A DNA stretch of 64,000 nt, taken from positions 3,597,501 to 3,661,500 of the forward strand of contig OU461276.1 in assembly GCA_911810475.1 (NCBI GenBank), in the 5' to 3' direction. Under the pieces are notes generated by a model that was not told where the DNA came from, made no database searches, and saw only the letters and a list, made by a program, of their open reading frames with translations. Each line of letters begins with the position of its first letter. Positions within the stretch are counted from its first letter, which is position 1. Both the position numbers and the translations under genes were made by a program. This document shows, piece by piece, positions 55,690 through 64,000 of this stretch. The stretch is from Candidatus Celerinatantimonas neptuna (lineage in GTDB: Bacteria > Pseudomonadota > Gammaproteobacteria > Enterobacterales > Celerinatantimonadaceae).

Positions 55690-57636
55690 ATGTTTAAAGA
55701 CAACCCATTACTGCAGCAGTTAAAACAACAAATTAAAGATAGTTTACCTACTGCAGAGGGACAGGTAAAAGCAACAGAACGAGGTTTTGGTTTTCTGCAA
55801 TGCGAAGGGAATAAAAGTTATTTTATTCCGCCGGCTCAGATGAAGAGAGTCATGCATGGCGATCGGGTTTCAGGTGTAATCCGTGACTCTAATGATGGCA
55901 AGCAAAGTTTTGAACCCGAAACATTAATTGAAGCCGGCACTGATGAATTTATAGGCCAAATTCACTTTAACCGCGACGACCGCCCTTCTGTGATAGCGGA
56001 TCACCCGTTAATTAAATTTCCTGTAAATGCCAGAGTTAACAAAGATATTACCGAAAAACTTGCCAATGATGATTGGGTCATTGCCAAAATGTTACGTCAT
56101 CCGTTAACTGACCGTGGTTTTTTCTGCGAAATTAAAGAATTTATCGCAAAATCTGATGATCAGTTCGCACGTTGGAAAGCAACAACTGCACAATTTAAAT
56201 TGGCTTGGGATGCTCCATCTGATCTACCGGAATATCATATGGACCATGATGAAGGTTTACAAAGATCAGACCAAACTAATACTGAATTTTTCACCATTGA
56301 TGCTGAATCAACTCTGGATATGGACGATGCACTAAGCATTGAAGAAACGGATGATGGTTGGATTTTGCAAATTGCAATAGCCGATCCCAGTGCTTATATC
56401 AGTGAAGATAATGCGCTGGAGAAAATTGCAAAAAAACGGGGTTTTACTCTTTATTTACCTGCTCATACCGTTCCTATGTTGCCCGCAAAATTAGCTGATG
56501 ATCTTTGCTCTCTTCGTCCTTTACAGAAAAGACCAGTCCTTTGCTGCAAGCTCAAAATTCAAAGTGATGGAGCTTTGGATCCAAACCCGGAATTTTCTGC
56601 TGCGTGGATCGAAAGTAAACATCGCCTGAATTATGATGATGTTTCAAACTGGTTTGAGCAGCCTGAACAGGCAAACTGGGAACCACAAACAAAAACATTA
56701 GAAAAGCAATTAGTAGCACTGAAGAAGTTAACAGAACAACGTATTTCATGGCGAAAAGAACATGCTATCATTTTTTCTGATCGCCCTGATTATCGGTTTG
56801 AAATTACACCTGATGGCCATGTTGCCGATATTCATTGCGAACCTCGTCGTACAGCTAACCACATGGTTGAAGAAGCAATGATTGCCGCCAATATATCAGC
56901 GGCCAAAACACTCCAGAATCATTTTGGATTCGCAGTATTCAACACCCATTCGGGCTTTGATAATACTAAAGTCAGTCAGATTGAAACGATTGTCCAAGAA
57001 GCCGGTATAGAGATGGACAGTGAGAAATTAATCTCTTTTGATGGTTTTTGTAAATTACGAAGATTACTCGATGATAAGCAGCTAACGTATTTAGATTTAC
57101 GTCTACGTAAATTTTACAACTTCAGCGAATTTAGTGCTTCGGTAGCTCCTCACTTTGGCTTGGGCGAAACTTGTTACGGAACCTGGACATCACCGATTCG
57201 AAAATATGGTGATTTACTTAATCACAGATTGTTGAAAGCTATGCTCACAGGGCAATCGGCTCAATCACCATTAACCGATGCTCTTGCGACCCATTTAGGT
57301 GAATGTCGTCGGGCCCATAAAATTGCAGAAAGATGTATGTCTGATTATCTCTATAGTGAATTTTATCGGGATAAACAAAACCAAAAAAGCCAACAAAAAG
57401 CCCAGTTATTTGATGTTACACGCGGGGGAATTAAAGTTCGGCTTCATGAAACAGGTGCCGTTGCTTTTATACCAGCAACAAAATTACATGCAGTAAAAGA
57501 CCAACTTAACTGCGATCAAGATAGTGGCAAAGTTTTCATTAGTGGACAGTGTAAATATCAGCTGGGTGATGAATTGACGGTCAAAATCGTAGAAGTGAAA
57601 AATAATAGTACCAGTCTGATTGCTCAGTTGATTTAG
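55690..57636 (+). CDS. rnb: Exoribonuclease II
   Basis: 648 residues (E. coli 644). It degrades single-stranded RNA 3'-5' in the cytoplasm. Domains: cold-shock OB folds (about 1-170; KATERGFGFLQCEGNKSYFIPPAQMKRVMHGDR), the RNB catalytic domain with the Asp cluster in FTIDAESTLDMDDALSIEE and IADPSAYI, EPRRTANHMVEEAMIAANI, and a C-terminal S1 domain (FDVTRGGIKVRLHETGAVAFIP). MFKDNPLLQQLKQQIKDSLPTAEG matches the normal RNase II start, so ATG 55690 is used and a 25-residue upstream extension is rejected. Lone gene. Confidence 0.96.
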   Translation: MFKDNPLLQQLKQQIKDSLPTAEGQVKATERGFGFLQCEGNKSYFIPPAQMKRVMHGDRVSGVIRDSNDGKQSFEPETLIEAGTDEFIGQIHFNRDDRPSVIADHPLIKFPVNARVNKDITEKLANDDWVIAKMLRHPLTDRGFFCEIKEFIAKSDDQFARWKATTAQFKLAWDAPSDLPEYHMDHDEGLQRSDQTNTEFFTIDAESTLDMDDALSIEETDDGWILQIAIADPSAYISEDNALEKIAKKRGFTLYLPAHTVPMLPAKLADDLCSLRPLQKRPVLCCKLKIQSDGALDPNPEFSAAWIESKHRLNYDDVSNWFEQPEQANWEPQTKTLEKQLVALKKLTEQRISWRKEHAIIFSDRPDYRFEITPDGHVADIHCEPRRTANHMVEEAMIAANISAAKTLQNHFGFAVFNTHSGFDNTKVSQIETIVQEAGIEMDSEKLISFDGFCKLRRLLDDKQLTYLDLRLRKFYNFSEFSASVAPHFGLGETCYGTWTSPIRKYGDLLNHRLLKAMLTGQSAQSPLTDALATHLGECRRAHKIAERCMSDYLYSEFYRDKQNQKSQQKAQLFDVTRGGIKVRLHETGAVAFIPATKLHAVKDQLNCDQDSGKVFISGQCKYQLGDELTVKIVEVKNNSTSLIAQLI

Positions 57637-57732
57637 TTTGTCTGCCCCAAGATGATAAATGAACTTTGAGTCATGAGATCTTTGTTGTAGATGGATATGT
57701 ATAATTTTTGGAACCACAAGTAAGGATTAATA

Positions 57733-59115
57733 GTGGATCAACAAACACAACTTCATCGCGGTTTAAAAAACCGTCATATTCAGCTTATTGCTCTGGGAGG
57801 GGCTATCGGTACCGGTTTATTTTTAGGTATCGCACAAACGATTGAAATGGCAGGCCCCGCCGTATTATTAGGATATGGCATCGCTGGTGTCATTGCATTT
57901 TTTATTATGCGCCAATTGGGTGAAATGGTCGTAGAGGAACCCGTCGCGGGTTCTTTTAGTTATTTTGCTTATAAATATTGGGGTAATCTTGCCGGTTTTA
58001 TTTCTGGCTGGAATTATTGGGTATTATATGTCCTTGTTTCCATGTCTGAATTAACCGCTGTTGGAATTTATATTCAATATTGGTGGCCAAGCATCCCAAC
58101 CTGGATATCTGCTCTGGCATTTTTCGTCATTATTAATTTAATTAATATGTTACATGTTAAATTATTTGGCGAAATGGAATTTTGGTTTGCAATCATTAAA
58201 GTAGTAGCCATTATTGGTATGATCGTATTTGGTGCTTACCTCCTAATAAGTGGTAATGGTGGCCCTCAATCATCGATTCGCAATTTATGGGATCATGGGG
58301 GCTTTTTTGCAAAAGGAATTCATGGTTTAGTCATGTCGATGGCTGTCATTATGTTCTCTTTTGGTGGGCTAGAATTGGTTGGAATAACCGCCGCAGAATC
58401 AGATCAGCCGAAGAAAACAATTCCGACAGCAACGAATCAGCTTATCTATCGAATTCTTATTTTTTATATTGGTGCCTTAACTATCTTATTAGCACTTTAT
58501 CCATGGGATAAAGTTGTCCAGGGCGGTAGCCCATTTGTACTGATCTTCCATGCATTAAATAGTAATTTAATCGCTAATATTTTAAATGTCATTGTATTAA
58601 CTGCAGCTCTGTCAGTTTATAACAGTTGTGTATATTGTAATAGTCGAATGCTCTTTGGATTAGCTCTGCAGGGGAACGCACCTAAACGATTAATGAAAGT
58701 CAATCGAAAAGGGATCCCTGTCCCTGCCCTAGCCTGTTCTGCAGCAGCAACCGCTATTTGTGTCATTATCAATTATGTTATGCCCGGAAAAGCATTTGAG
58801 TTACTCATGTCTCTTGTTGTTTCAGCATTAGTTATCAACTGGGGAATGATCAGTTTAGCTCACCTTAAATTCCGAAAGCATCAATTGGATCATGGTAAAA
58901 AAAGTTTCTTCCCAAGTATTTTGGCGCCATTTACAAATTATCTATGTTTAATATTTATGGCTGGAATTCTAGTTATTATGTATCTTACACCTGGTATTCG
59001 GATTAGTGTGTATTTGATTCCATTCTGGCTAATTTTACTAACTATATTTTTTATACTGAGACCTAAAGTAAAAGACACAAAATCTATTTCAGCCATATCA
59101 GACACACGCTCTTAA
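57733..59115 (+). CDS. aroP: Aromatic amino acid permease AroP-type (APC family)
   Basis: 460 residues and 12 membrane segments. LHRGLKNRHIQLIALGGAIGTGLFLG, MRQLGEMVVEEPVAGSFSYFAYKYWG, SGWNYWVLYVLVSMSELTAVGIYIQ, FGEMEFWFAIIKV, MFSFGGLELVGITAAES and LTAALSVYNSCVYCNSRMLFGLALQGNAPK agree with AroP/PheP along the whole length. It takes up Phe, Tyr and Trp by proton symport. The start is GTG, with AAGGA six bases upstream. Lone gene followed by a 13-bp hairpin. Confidence 0.9.
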   Translation: MDQQTQLHRGLKNRHIQLIALGGAIGTGLFLGIAQTIEMAGPAVLLGYGIAGVIAFFIMRQLGEMVVEEPVAGSFSYFAYKYWGNLAGFISGWNYWVLYVLVSMSELTAVGIYIQYWWPSIPTWISALAFFVIINLINMLHVKLFGEMEFWFAIIKVVAIIGMIVFGAYLLISGNGGPQSSIRNLWDHGGFFAKGIHGLVMSMAVIMFSFGGLELVGITAAESDQPKKTIPTATNQLIYRILIFYIGALTILLALYPWDKVVQGGSPFVLIFHALNSNLIANILNVIVLTAALSVYNSCVYCNSRMLFGLALQGNAPKRLMKVNRKGIPVPALACSAAATAICVIINYVMPGKAFELLMSLVVSALVINWGMISLAHLKFRKHQLDHGKKSFFPSILAPFTNYLCLIFMAGILVIMYLTPGIRISVYLIPFWLILLTIFFILRPKVKDTKSISAISDTRS

Positions 59116-59124
59116 TACTTCCTG

Positions 59125-59154
59125 ATACCACTTCATTGCTAAATGAGGTGGTAT
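59125..59154 (+). terminator. Hairpin after aroP
   Basis: 13-bp stem ATACCACTTCATT / AATGAGGTGGTAT (one G-U) with loop GCTA, nine bases after the stop. No T-run, so termination may be incomplete. Confidence 0.55.
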
Positions 59155-59408
59155 TCCCTACCGTTCATTTTATTAGAATGAAAATTTCAACGTGTTATAT
59201 CTACTACTATAAAACACTAAAAGTGAATATATTCAATTCGTCAACCTATTCGAGATAACACCTATCCTCTGAGAAAAAGCACATCAGTTTTCCCAACCAA
59301 TCCGATACAATCGTTAATGCTCTCAGCTTTTGATTTATTCGATTTTAATCAAATCAATCACAAAATCGCAGATATCTTCCAAAGAAATATCTCTGGAATC
59401 ACCGTAGA

Positions 59409-59478
59409 TTTTATAGATAGCTTAACTTTAAATTCAGAGAATTTAATCTATAAAACTTTGGTAGTTTTTCTAAACTAC
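59409..59478. repeat. Nested inverted repeats upstream of the tyrosine recombinase
   Basis: Outer pair TTTTATAGAT (59409-59418) and ATCTATAAAA (59446-59455), perfect, enclosing an inner TTAAATTC/GAATTTAA repeat; a separate GTAGTTT-TTCT-AAACTAC follows at 59461-59478. They could be recombinase binding sites or regulatory structure; AT-rich DNA yields such repeats by chance. Confidence 0.4.
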
Positions 59479-59677
59479 TGGGTTCCCAAATAACCTACCT
59501 AATCATATCCAATATATAAACTGATATTTTATACAAAAGGGTTATATTCTAACCATAACTAATACTAAATCGAATATTTTTCACACAGATTGACCTAAAA
59601 CCTCTCTACTTATTAAAATAGATATTTGAAAAAGTAGCTTTTAAATATGATTTGAATTAAGGTAGTTACCTGTCTTT

Positions 59678-60655
59678 ATGAATCTATATTTTGCTATTTT
59701 GTCAGACTCTCAATTATCTACTCAACCAACTTCTCATTCCCGTTCGATTGATGTTTATGAACCTATTGCCAAAAATCCAGCGATTAATTATCTAATATCA
59801 CTTCAATCAAAACGAAGTCGGCAAACCATGAAATCTTTTTTAAATATCATTTCTAAAAAATTAGGAACTAGTGATCTAACTGAATGTCCCTGGCATAAGA
59901 TAAAACGACAGCATATTCATGCCGTAATCGAAAGTCTGCTCCATGACGGAAGAAGTCCAGCAACAGTCAATACATATCTTGCAGCTGTAAAAGGAGTCAT
60001 GCTTGAAGCATGGACAATGAAATTAATTGATACAGATACATATCAGCATATTCAGAAAATCAAGTCGATTCGAGGAAGTAGAGTCGACAAGGGTCGATCA
60101 CTCACCTCAGGAGAAATTACTCAACTATTTCAAACGATAGAAAAAGATAAGACAGCAAAAGGTCTTCGTGATGCAGCTATTGTCGCAACACTGCTCGGTT
60201 GTGGATTAAGACGTTCTGAATTAGTTACACTCAATATACAAGATGTAGAAAAAACAACCAAAACGATCGTCATATTAGGCAAAGGGAATAAACAGCGCCG
60301 TGCTTTTGTACCCGATAGCACATGGAAATATATATCTGACTGGATTGAAGAAATCCGGGGAAACTACAGCGGCCCCCTATTTACTCGGATTCGTCGTTTT
60401 GACGATGTCACATTTAACCGGATTAGTGATCAAGCTATTTATCACATTCTACAGACTCGTCAGGTAGAAGCCGATATTCATTCTTTTGCACCACACGATC
60501 TCCGACGCACTTTTGCATCAATGATGCTTGCCAATGGTGAAGATATCGTTACAGTAAAAGACGCGATGGGACACGCAAGTGTTACAACCACTCAACGTTA
60601 CGACCGACGCGGAGATGAAAGGCTTCGTCGGGCAAGTCAACGGATTATATTTTAA
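59678..60655 (+). CDS. Tyrosine recombinase / site-specific integrase
   Basis: 325 residues. An N-terminal SAM-like core-binding domain (about 30-130) precedes the catalytic domain. All active-site residues are present: Arg in GCGLRRSELVTL, Lys in GKGNKQRRAF, His and Arg in APHDLRRTFASMM, His in MGHASVTTTQRY, and Tyr in QRYDRRG. It resembles XerC/D-like stand-alone integrases rather than phage integrases with arm-binding domains. It has no neighbouring excisionase, transposase partner or tRNA; its right neighbour is prc, a core gene. Role unknown; maybe a relic of an integrated element. A terminator shared with prc follows. Confidence 0.9.
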   Translation: MNLYFAILSDSQLSTQPTSHSRSIDVYEPIAKNPAINYLISLQSKRSRQTMKSFLNIISKKLGTSDLTECPWHKIKRQHIHAVIESLLHDGRSPATVNTYLAAVKGVMLEAWTMKLIDTDTYQHIQKIKSIRGSRVDKGRSLTSGEITQLFQTIEKDKTAKGLRDAAIVATLLGCGLRRSELVTLNIQDVEKTTKTIVILGKGNKQRRAFVPDSTWKYISDWIEEIRGNYSGPLFTRIRRFDDVTFNRISDQAIYHILQTRQVEADIHSFAPHDLRRTFASMMLANGEDIVTVKDAMGHASVTTTQRYDRRGDERLRRASQRIIF

Positions 60656-60656
60656 A

Positions 60657-60693
60657 AGGCCACTTCTTATAAAAAGAAGTGGCCTCATTTTTT
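60657..60693. terminator. Bidirectional terminator between the recombinase and prc
   Basis: Perfect 12-bp stem AGGCCACTTCTT / AAGAAGTGGCCT, loop ATAAA, then CA and six T on the plus strand; AAAA on the other side serves prc. Confidence 0.85.
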
Positions 60694-60717
60694 ATTCCAG
60701 ATTAAATGAAATTACTT

Positions 60718-62745
60718 CTACATCTTCTTAACTGTTTCATGTTGCGCTAAATCTTCAGCAATGCTAGCTGCCTCATCAAGATAAGCATCAGGAGCAATAA
60801 AATTCTCAGGGGCATCAGCAAGCGACTTCACTGTTTTCTTCCCAGCTCGCTTCAAGCGAGCATTAAGACGATTAAGATCTTTGAGATCTAATTTACTCCT
60901 TTCAGATTTACGAACCTGATAATTCAAACTCACACTTTTCTTATACTTGCGTGCTTTATATGCTTTGATATCAGCAATAATATATTGAAATTCAGGATCA
61001 TGAGCGATACGTTTTTGATAATCAGCTCTTAAAACAGGCAGCAATTTCGTGAAATCATCCATTTTACGATACTTAGCAGGTTTAATTTGATCCCATGGGA
61101 GTGCATTTTCATGAGAACTTTCACCTATTTTAGATAAAGGAATCGCTGACGGGAATTTTATATCCGGCATGACCCCTCTACGCTGAGTACTTCCACCATT
61201 AATACGATAGAATTTCGCTATAGTATATTGAACATGTCCCATTGGCTTATCAAAAAGGTCGTAAATACGTCCAAGACCTCTATTTTGTTGAACGGTTCCT
61301 TTTCCATATGTCTGTTGCCCAACAATAAGAGCCCGACCATAATCTTGCATTGCCGCAGCAAAAATTTCTGATGCTGATGCACTATAGTGATCAACTAAAA
61401 CGACCATCGGACCCTTATAAACCATAGTACCACTAGTATCACGATTTATACTTACTCTCCCTAGCTGGTCACGTACCTGTACAACGGGGCCTTTGGGGAT
61501 AAATAATCCTGTTAACCCAATAGCTTCAGTTAACGCACCACCACCATTTTCCCGTAAATCGACAACAAGTGCTTCAATATGCTTCTTCTCGAGGTTTTTC
61601 AAGACTTTCGTCGAATCTTTGCTTAAGCCAATATAAAAACTGGGAACTTCTAAGACGCCAATCCTATTTCCTTGAATCGTTATGACTTTTCCTTTAGCTG
61701 CGCGATCTTTTAATCGAACGGTTTCCCTGACTAATTTTACAATTTTTGTTTTACCATCAGCTTTACTGCCAACAGGAAGGATTTCAAGCTCTACAGATGT
61801 CCCTTTTGGGCCTTTAATCAGGTCAACAACATCATCAATTCGCCAACCGATAACATCAACCATTGGTTTACCTTCTTGAGCTACCCCAACAATCCGATCA
61901 TTTGGCTTTAACTTATTACTTTTAGCGGCAGGGCCACCAGGAATCAAACTGCGAATAACCGTATACTCATCTTTGGTCTGTAAAACAGCCCCTATTCCCT
62001 GAAGAGATAAGTTCATCTCTGTTTCAAAACGTTCAGAGGAGCGGGGAGATAAATAACTCGTATGTGGGTCAATTGAACGAGAAAATGCATTCATGGCACT
62101 TTGAAAAACATCTTCACTTTCAGTCTGAGTCAATCGCTTGAGCGCATAATTATATCGCTTGGATAAAAGTTTGACGATTTGAGGCCACTTTTTCCCGGAG
62201 AGTTCAAGATTCAAAGCATCTGATTCTACCTTATGTTTCCAAAGGAGTTTCTGTTGTACTGTATCTTTAGGAAAAGGCGACTTTAGGCGATCAAATTGGT
62301 AACGTGCATTCCCGGTGAATTTCATCGGAATTTTCGGATTAAGTAATTGAAGAGAGTATGAAAGTTGCTGGTAACGTCTTTCCATACTCAGATTAAAAAT
62401 TTTATAAAAAGGAGAAAGCTGCCCACTTGCAATATCATCATCAAGTTGATTTCGATACACATCCAATGATTTCAAATCAGAGGCTAAAAAGAGATCATGA
62501 TTATAATCGAGTTGATTAAGATAACGTTTAAAGATTTTTTGAGATAACGAATTATCTAAAACGACATCAACATAGTGAGAACGGGTATAGATTGCAGCAA
62601 TTCTCTTAGCCTCTGTAGCATGCTGACTTTCCTGACTCAGCTGAGGTAAAGCCGAAGCTTTTACTGTAACTGGTTCAGCATGAACAAGGCTATTAACAGA
62701 AATCGACAGCGTAAACGCCAGTAACAACGGGCGAATTAATCTCAT
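60718..62745 (-). CDS. prc: Tail-specific (C-terminal processing) protease Prc
   Basis: 675 residues (E. coli Prc 682). A signal peptide MRLIRPLLLAFTLSISVNSLVHA directs it to the periplasm, where it trims proteins such as PBP3 from the C-terminus. An N-terminal helical region, a PDZ domain (about 235-320; LSLQGIGAVLQTKDEYTVIRSLIPGGPAAKSNKLKPNDRIVGV) and the S41 protease domain follow, with the Ser-Lys dyad in VDHYSASASEIFAAAMQDYGRALIVGQQTYGKGTVQQ. The C-terminal DUF3340-like region is complete. proQ lies just upstream on the same strand. Confidence 0.96.
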   Translation of the reverse strand: MRLIRPLLLAFTLSISVNSLVHAEPVTVKASALPQLSQESQHATEAKRIAAIYTRSHYVDVVLDNSLSQKIFKRYLNQLDYNHDLFLASDLKSLDVYRNQLDDDIASGQLSPFYKIFNLSMERRYQQLSYSLQLLNPKIPMKFTGNARYQFDRLKSPFPKDTVQQKLLWKHKVESDALNLELSGKKWPQIVKLLSKRYNYALKRLTQTESEDVFQSAMNAFSRSIDPHTSYLSPRSSERFETEMNLSLQGIGAVLQTKDEYTVIRSLIPGGPAAKSNKLKPNDRIVGVAQEGKPMVDVIGWRIDDVVDLIKGPKGTSVELEILPVGSKADGKTKIVKLVRETVRLKDRAAKGKVITIQGNRIGVLEVPSFYIGLSKDSTKVLKNLEKKHIEALVVDLRENGGGALTEAIGLTGLFIPKGPVVQVRDQLGRVSINRDTSGTMVYKGPMVVLVDHYSASASEIFAAAMQDYGRALIVGQQTYGKGTVQQNRGLGRIYDLFDKPMGHVQYTIAKFYRINGGSTQRRGVMPDIKFPSAIPLSKIGESSHENALPWDQIKPAKYRKMDDFTKLLPVLRADYQKRIAHDPEFQYIIADIKAYKARKYKKSVSLNYQVRKSERSKLDLKDLNRLNARLKRAGKKTVKSLADAPENFIAPDAYLDEAASIAEDLAQHETVKKM

Positions 62746-62769
62746 AAATGGGCGCCTCTTAAAGAAGAT

Positions 62770-63384
62770 CTAAGCAACAATGTGCTCTTTTTTCACTTTG
62801 ACTTGCATTCCGGAATTTAGCTGAACTGATATTTCGTTTTTTAAAATTTCAGTGATAACGCCAGGCATTGGCACTTTACCTACCAGTACCCGGATATGCT
62901 TACCTGTGCATAGTTCATCACTGGGTATAACGCGTGCTTTTCGGGAAGAAGGCGCACCTGATTTTTTATTCGGATGACGATCAGAATCAGATTTCTTACG
63001 AGTATGAGTATTTTCTTTCTCATTTTTTATTGGCTTTTTCTGCTTTTGACCAAATACTTTTTCTTTACTTTCTTTAAGCTTCTGCTGTGCATGATCAGCA
63101 TGCTGCTGCTCTATGATTTCGACAGGGTTGCCATCTAAATCTATACGATTAGCTCCTACCTTTACACCATGCAAATAACGCCAGCTAGATGTATATTGCC
63201 TTAATGCACTTCGCAATAAGGTGTTGCTAATTTTCGAGTCTTCTTTAAGCCGTTCGGCTAAATCCTGAAAAATGCCAATCTTTAAAGGCTTTGCTTCCCC
63301 TTTTACCAAAAAGCATGCTGGGAATAACTCTGCCAAATAGGCAATCACTTCTTTACTATTTTTGAGTTTGTTAACGGTTTCCAT
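62770..63384 (-). CDS. proQ: RNA chaperone ProQ
   Basis: 204 residues. N-terminal FinO/ProQ RNA-binding domain (about 1-120: NSKEVIAYLAELFPACFLVKGEAKPLKIGIFQDLAERL, RSALRQYTSSWRYLHGVKVGANRIDLDGNPVEII), a basic linker rich in Lys and Ser, and a C-terminal Tudor-like domain (GKHIRVLVGKVPMPGVITEILKNEISVQLNSGMQVKVKKEHIV). ProQ binds structured sRNAs and 3' ends. The start METVNKLKNSKEV at 63384 is chosen over an upstream frame extension; AAGG lies upstream. It sits between msrC and prc; proQ-prc is the E. coli order too. Confidence 0.95.
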   Translation of the reverse strand: METVNKLKNSKEVIAYLAELFPACFLVKGEAKPLKIGIFQDLAERLKEDSKISNTLLRSALRQYTSSWRYLHGVKVGANRIDLDGNPVEIIEQQHADHAQQKLKESKEKVFGQKQKKPIKNEKENTHTRKKSDSDRHPNKKSGAPSSRKARVIPSDELCTGKHIRVLVGKVPMPGVITEILKNEISVQLNSGMQVKVKKEHIVA

Positions 63385-63464
63385 GAACAACCTTAAATTA
63401 AACAACTTGCGGACACAGCATCTACATGCCTCGGTTATTATAGTGACCAAGTTGGGAAAAGCTA

Positions 63465-63935
63465 TTAAAAATCTATATCAGATAACGAGTTAGATAGACA
63501 TTTAACCAATATCACTAGTCCTGCTTCATCTTCACTATCAAAACGATTTGTAGCAGGGCTGTCAATATCTAATACACCAATCAAATGTCCCCTTGAATAT
63601 AAAGGTAACACAATTTCTGACTGGCTATTGCTATCACATGCAATATGTCCATCAAACTCATGGACATTAGCAATTCGCTGAATTGAATTTTCAGCAAATG
63701 ATATCCCACAAACCCCGCGGCCAATCTCAATATTAGTACAAGCTGGTTTTCCCTGAAATGGACCAAGAATTAAGCGATCCCGAGAAAGTAGATAAAAACC
63801 AACCCAATTTATTTCTTCAAGCTCCATCCATAACAAGGCTGAACTATTTGATAATATTGATAACCAGTGATCGTTTTCACTACACACAGTTTCTAATTGA
63901 CATCTGAGACGCTCATAGTACGAAGATTTATTCAT
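63465..63935 (-). CDS. msrC: Free methionine-(R)-sulfoxide reductase (GAF domain)
   Basis: 156 residues, a single GAF domain like E. coli YebR/MsrC. It reduces free Met-R-sulfoxide. The three active-site cysteines are visible in GKPACTNIEIGRGVCGISF and DGHIACDSNSQSEIVLPL, with GVLDIDSPATNRFDSEDE as the C-terminal strand. The ATG at 63935 overlaps the stop of the upstream gene by eight bases, implying translational coupling; a TTG at 63953 is possible but would sit deep in that gene. proQ follows 80 bases downstream. Confidence 0.93.
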   Translation of the reverse strand: MNKSSYYERLRCQLETVCSENDHWLSILSNSSALLWMELEEINWVGFYLLSRDRLILGPFQGKPACTNIEIGRGVCGISFAENSIQRIANVHEFDGHIACDSNSQSEIVLPLYSRGHLIGVLDIDSPATNRFDSEDEAGLVILVKCLSNSLSDIDF

Positions 63936-64000
63936 CTTTCGAATCGCCTTCAATATGACTTGGATCGAACTCTCGACCTTTCAGTAATTCATTCAAACAT
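63928..64000 (-). CDS. C-terminal end of an unidentified gene (runs off window)
   Basis: Only the last 23 codons and the TAA are present; the frame reads CLNELLKGREFDPSHIEGDSKDE before the stop. The stop overlaps the msrC start by eight bases, which is why it is taken as a real cotranscribed gene. The fragment is too short to assign a family. Confidence 0.55.
   Translation of the reverse strand, partial: CLNELLKGREFDPSHIEGDSKDE

Larger units (their letters stand above)
59116..59677. other. AT-rich region upstream of the recombinase, with several inverted repeats
   Basis: 560 bases without a gene. Holds the aroP hairpin, a 10-bp repeat pair at 59409-59455 and a 7-bp pair at 59461-59478, listed separately, plus an FNR-like sequence with one mismatch at 59339-59352. 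No tRNA fragment or clear core att sequence was recognised. Confidence 0.4.

Noticed and set aside
59678..60655. Integron integrase
   Set aside because: The extra IntI-specific segment between the conserved boxes is not evident, and no attC-like cassette array follows.
53847..60655. Genomic island bounded by tRNA-Val and the recombinase
   Set aside because: The enclosed rnb and aroP are ordinary core-type genes, and no repeat of the tRNA 3' end was seen near the recombinase.

Overview
The window reads as chromosomal DNA of a gammaproteobacterium with moderate to low GC. Evidence is the gene order thrS-infC-rpmI-rplT-pheS-pheT, the pyrD/zapC pair, a 180-kDa-class NAD-glutamate dehydrogenase, and pepN, hrpA, sbcB, proQ, prc and msrC proteins that all look gammaproteobacterial. 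The genus cannot be fixed by eye. A marine or plant-associated lineage near Aeromonadales, Alteromonadales or Celerinatantimonas would fit, but that is a guess.

Layout. 1-4.7 kb (minus strand): translation genes with visible post-transcriptional control, including two tRNA-Thr anticodon-arm mimics ahead of thrS, an AUA start for infC and hairpins after infC and rplT. 5-11.6 kb (plus): a MATE exporter and a four-gene BMP-type ABC importer. 11.7-32.4 kb (mostly minus): housekeeping genes zapC, pyrD, gdhB-type GDH, a DUF2835 gene, pepN, an NSS transporter, dacB, deaD, grxD, divergent sodB, a SelW-like gene, hrpA and a CBS-domain gene. 32.4-34.7 kb: a promoter-plus-terminator unit that may be a small RNA, then sbcB.

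35-51.6 kb is the notable accessory region: a hydroxycinnamate-to-central-metabolism cluster. An AAHS-type transporter, a hydroxycinnamoyl-CoA hydratase/lyase, a CoA ligase and an aromatic aldehyde dehydrogenase would shorten p-coumarate (or ferulate) to 4-hydroxybenzoate (or vanillate). PobA makes protocatechuate. LigAB, LigC, LigI, a GalD/LigU-type tautomerase/isomerase, LigJ and LigK form a complete protocatechuate 4,5-cleavage route to pyruvate and oxaloacetate. The genes lie in several divergent units with an AraC regulator beside pobA and a LysR-type regulator with two N-terminal HTH domains beside ligJ. An aldo/keto reductase sits directly behind ligC and has no standard place in the pathway. 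No vanillate O-demethylase is present, so the window closes the p-coumarate route but not the ferulate route.

52-64 kb returns to core genes: cheV, a beta-hydroxyacid dehydrogenase, two tandem tRNA-Val(GAC), a LacI regulator, rnb, aroP, a lone tyrosine recombinase behind an AT-rich region with inverted repeats, then prc, proQ, msrC and the end of one further gene. No CRISPR array, insertion sequence, rRNA gene or prophage was seen.
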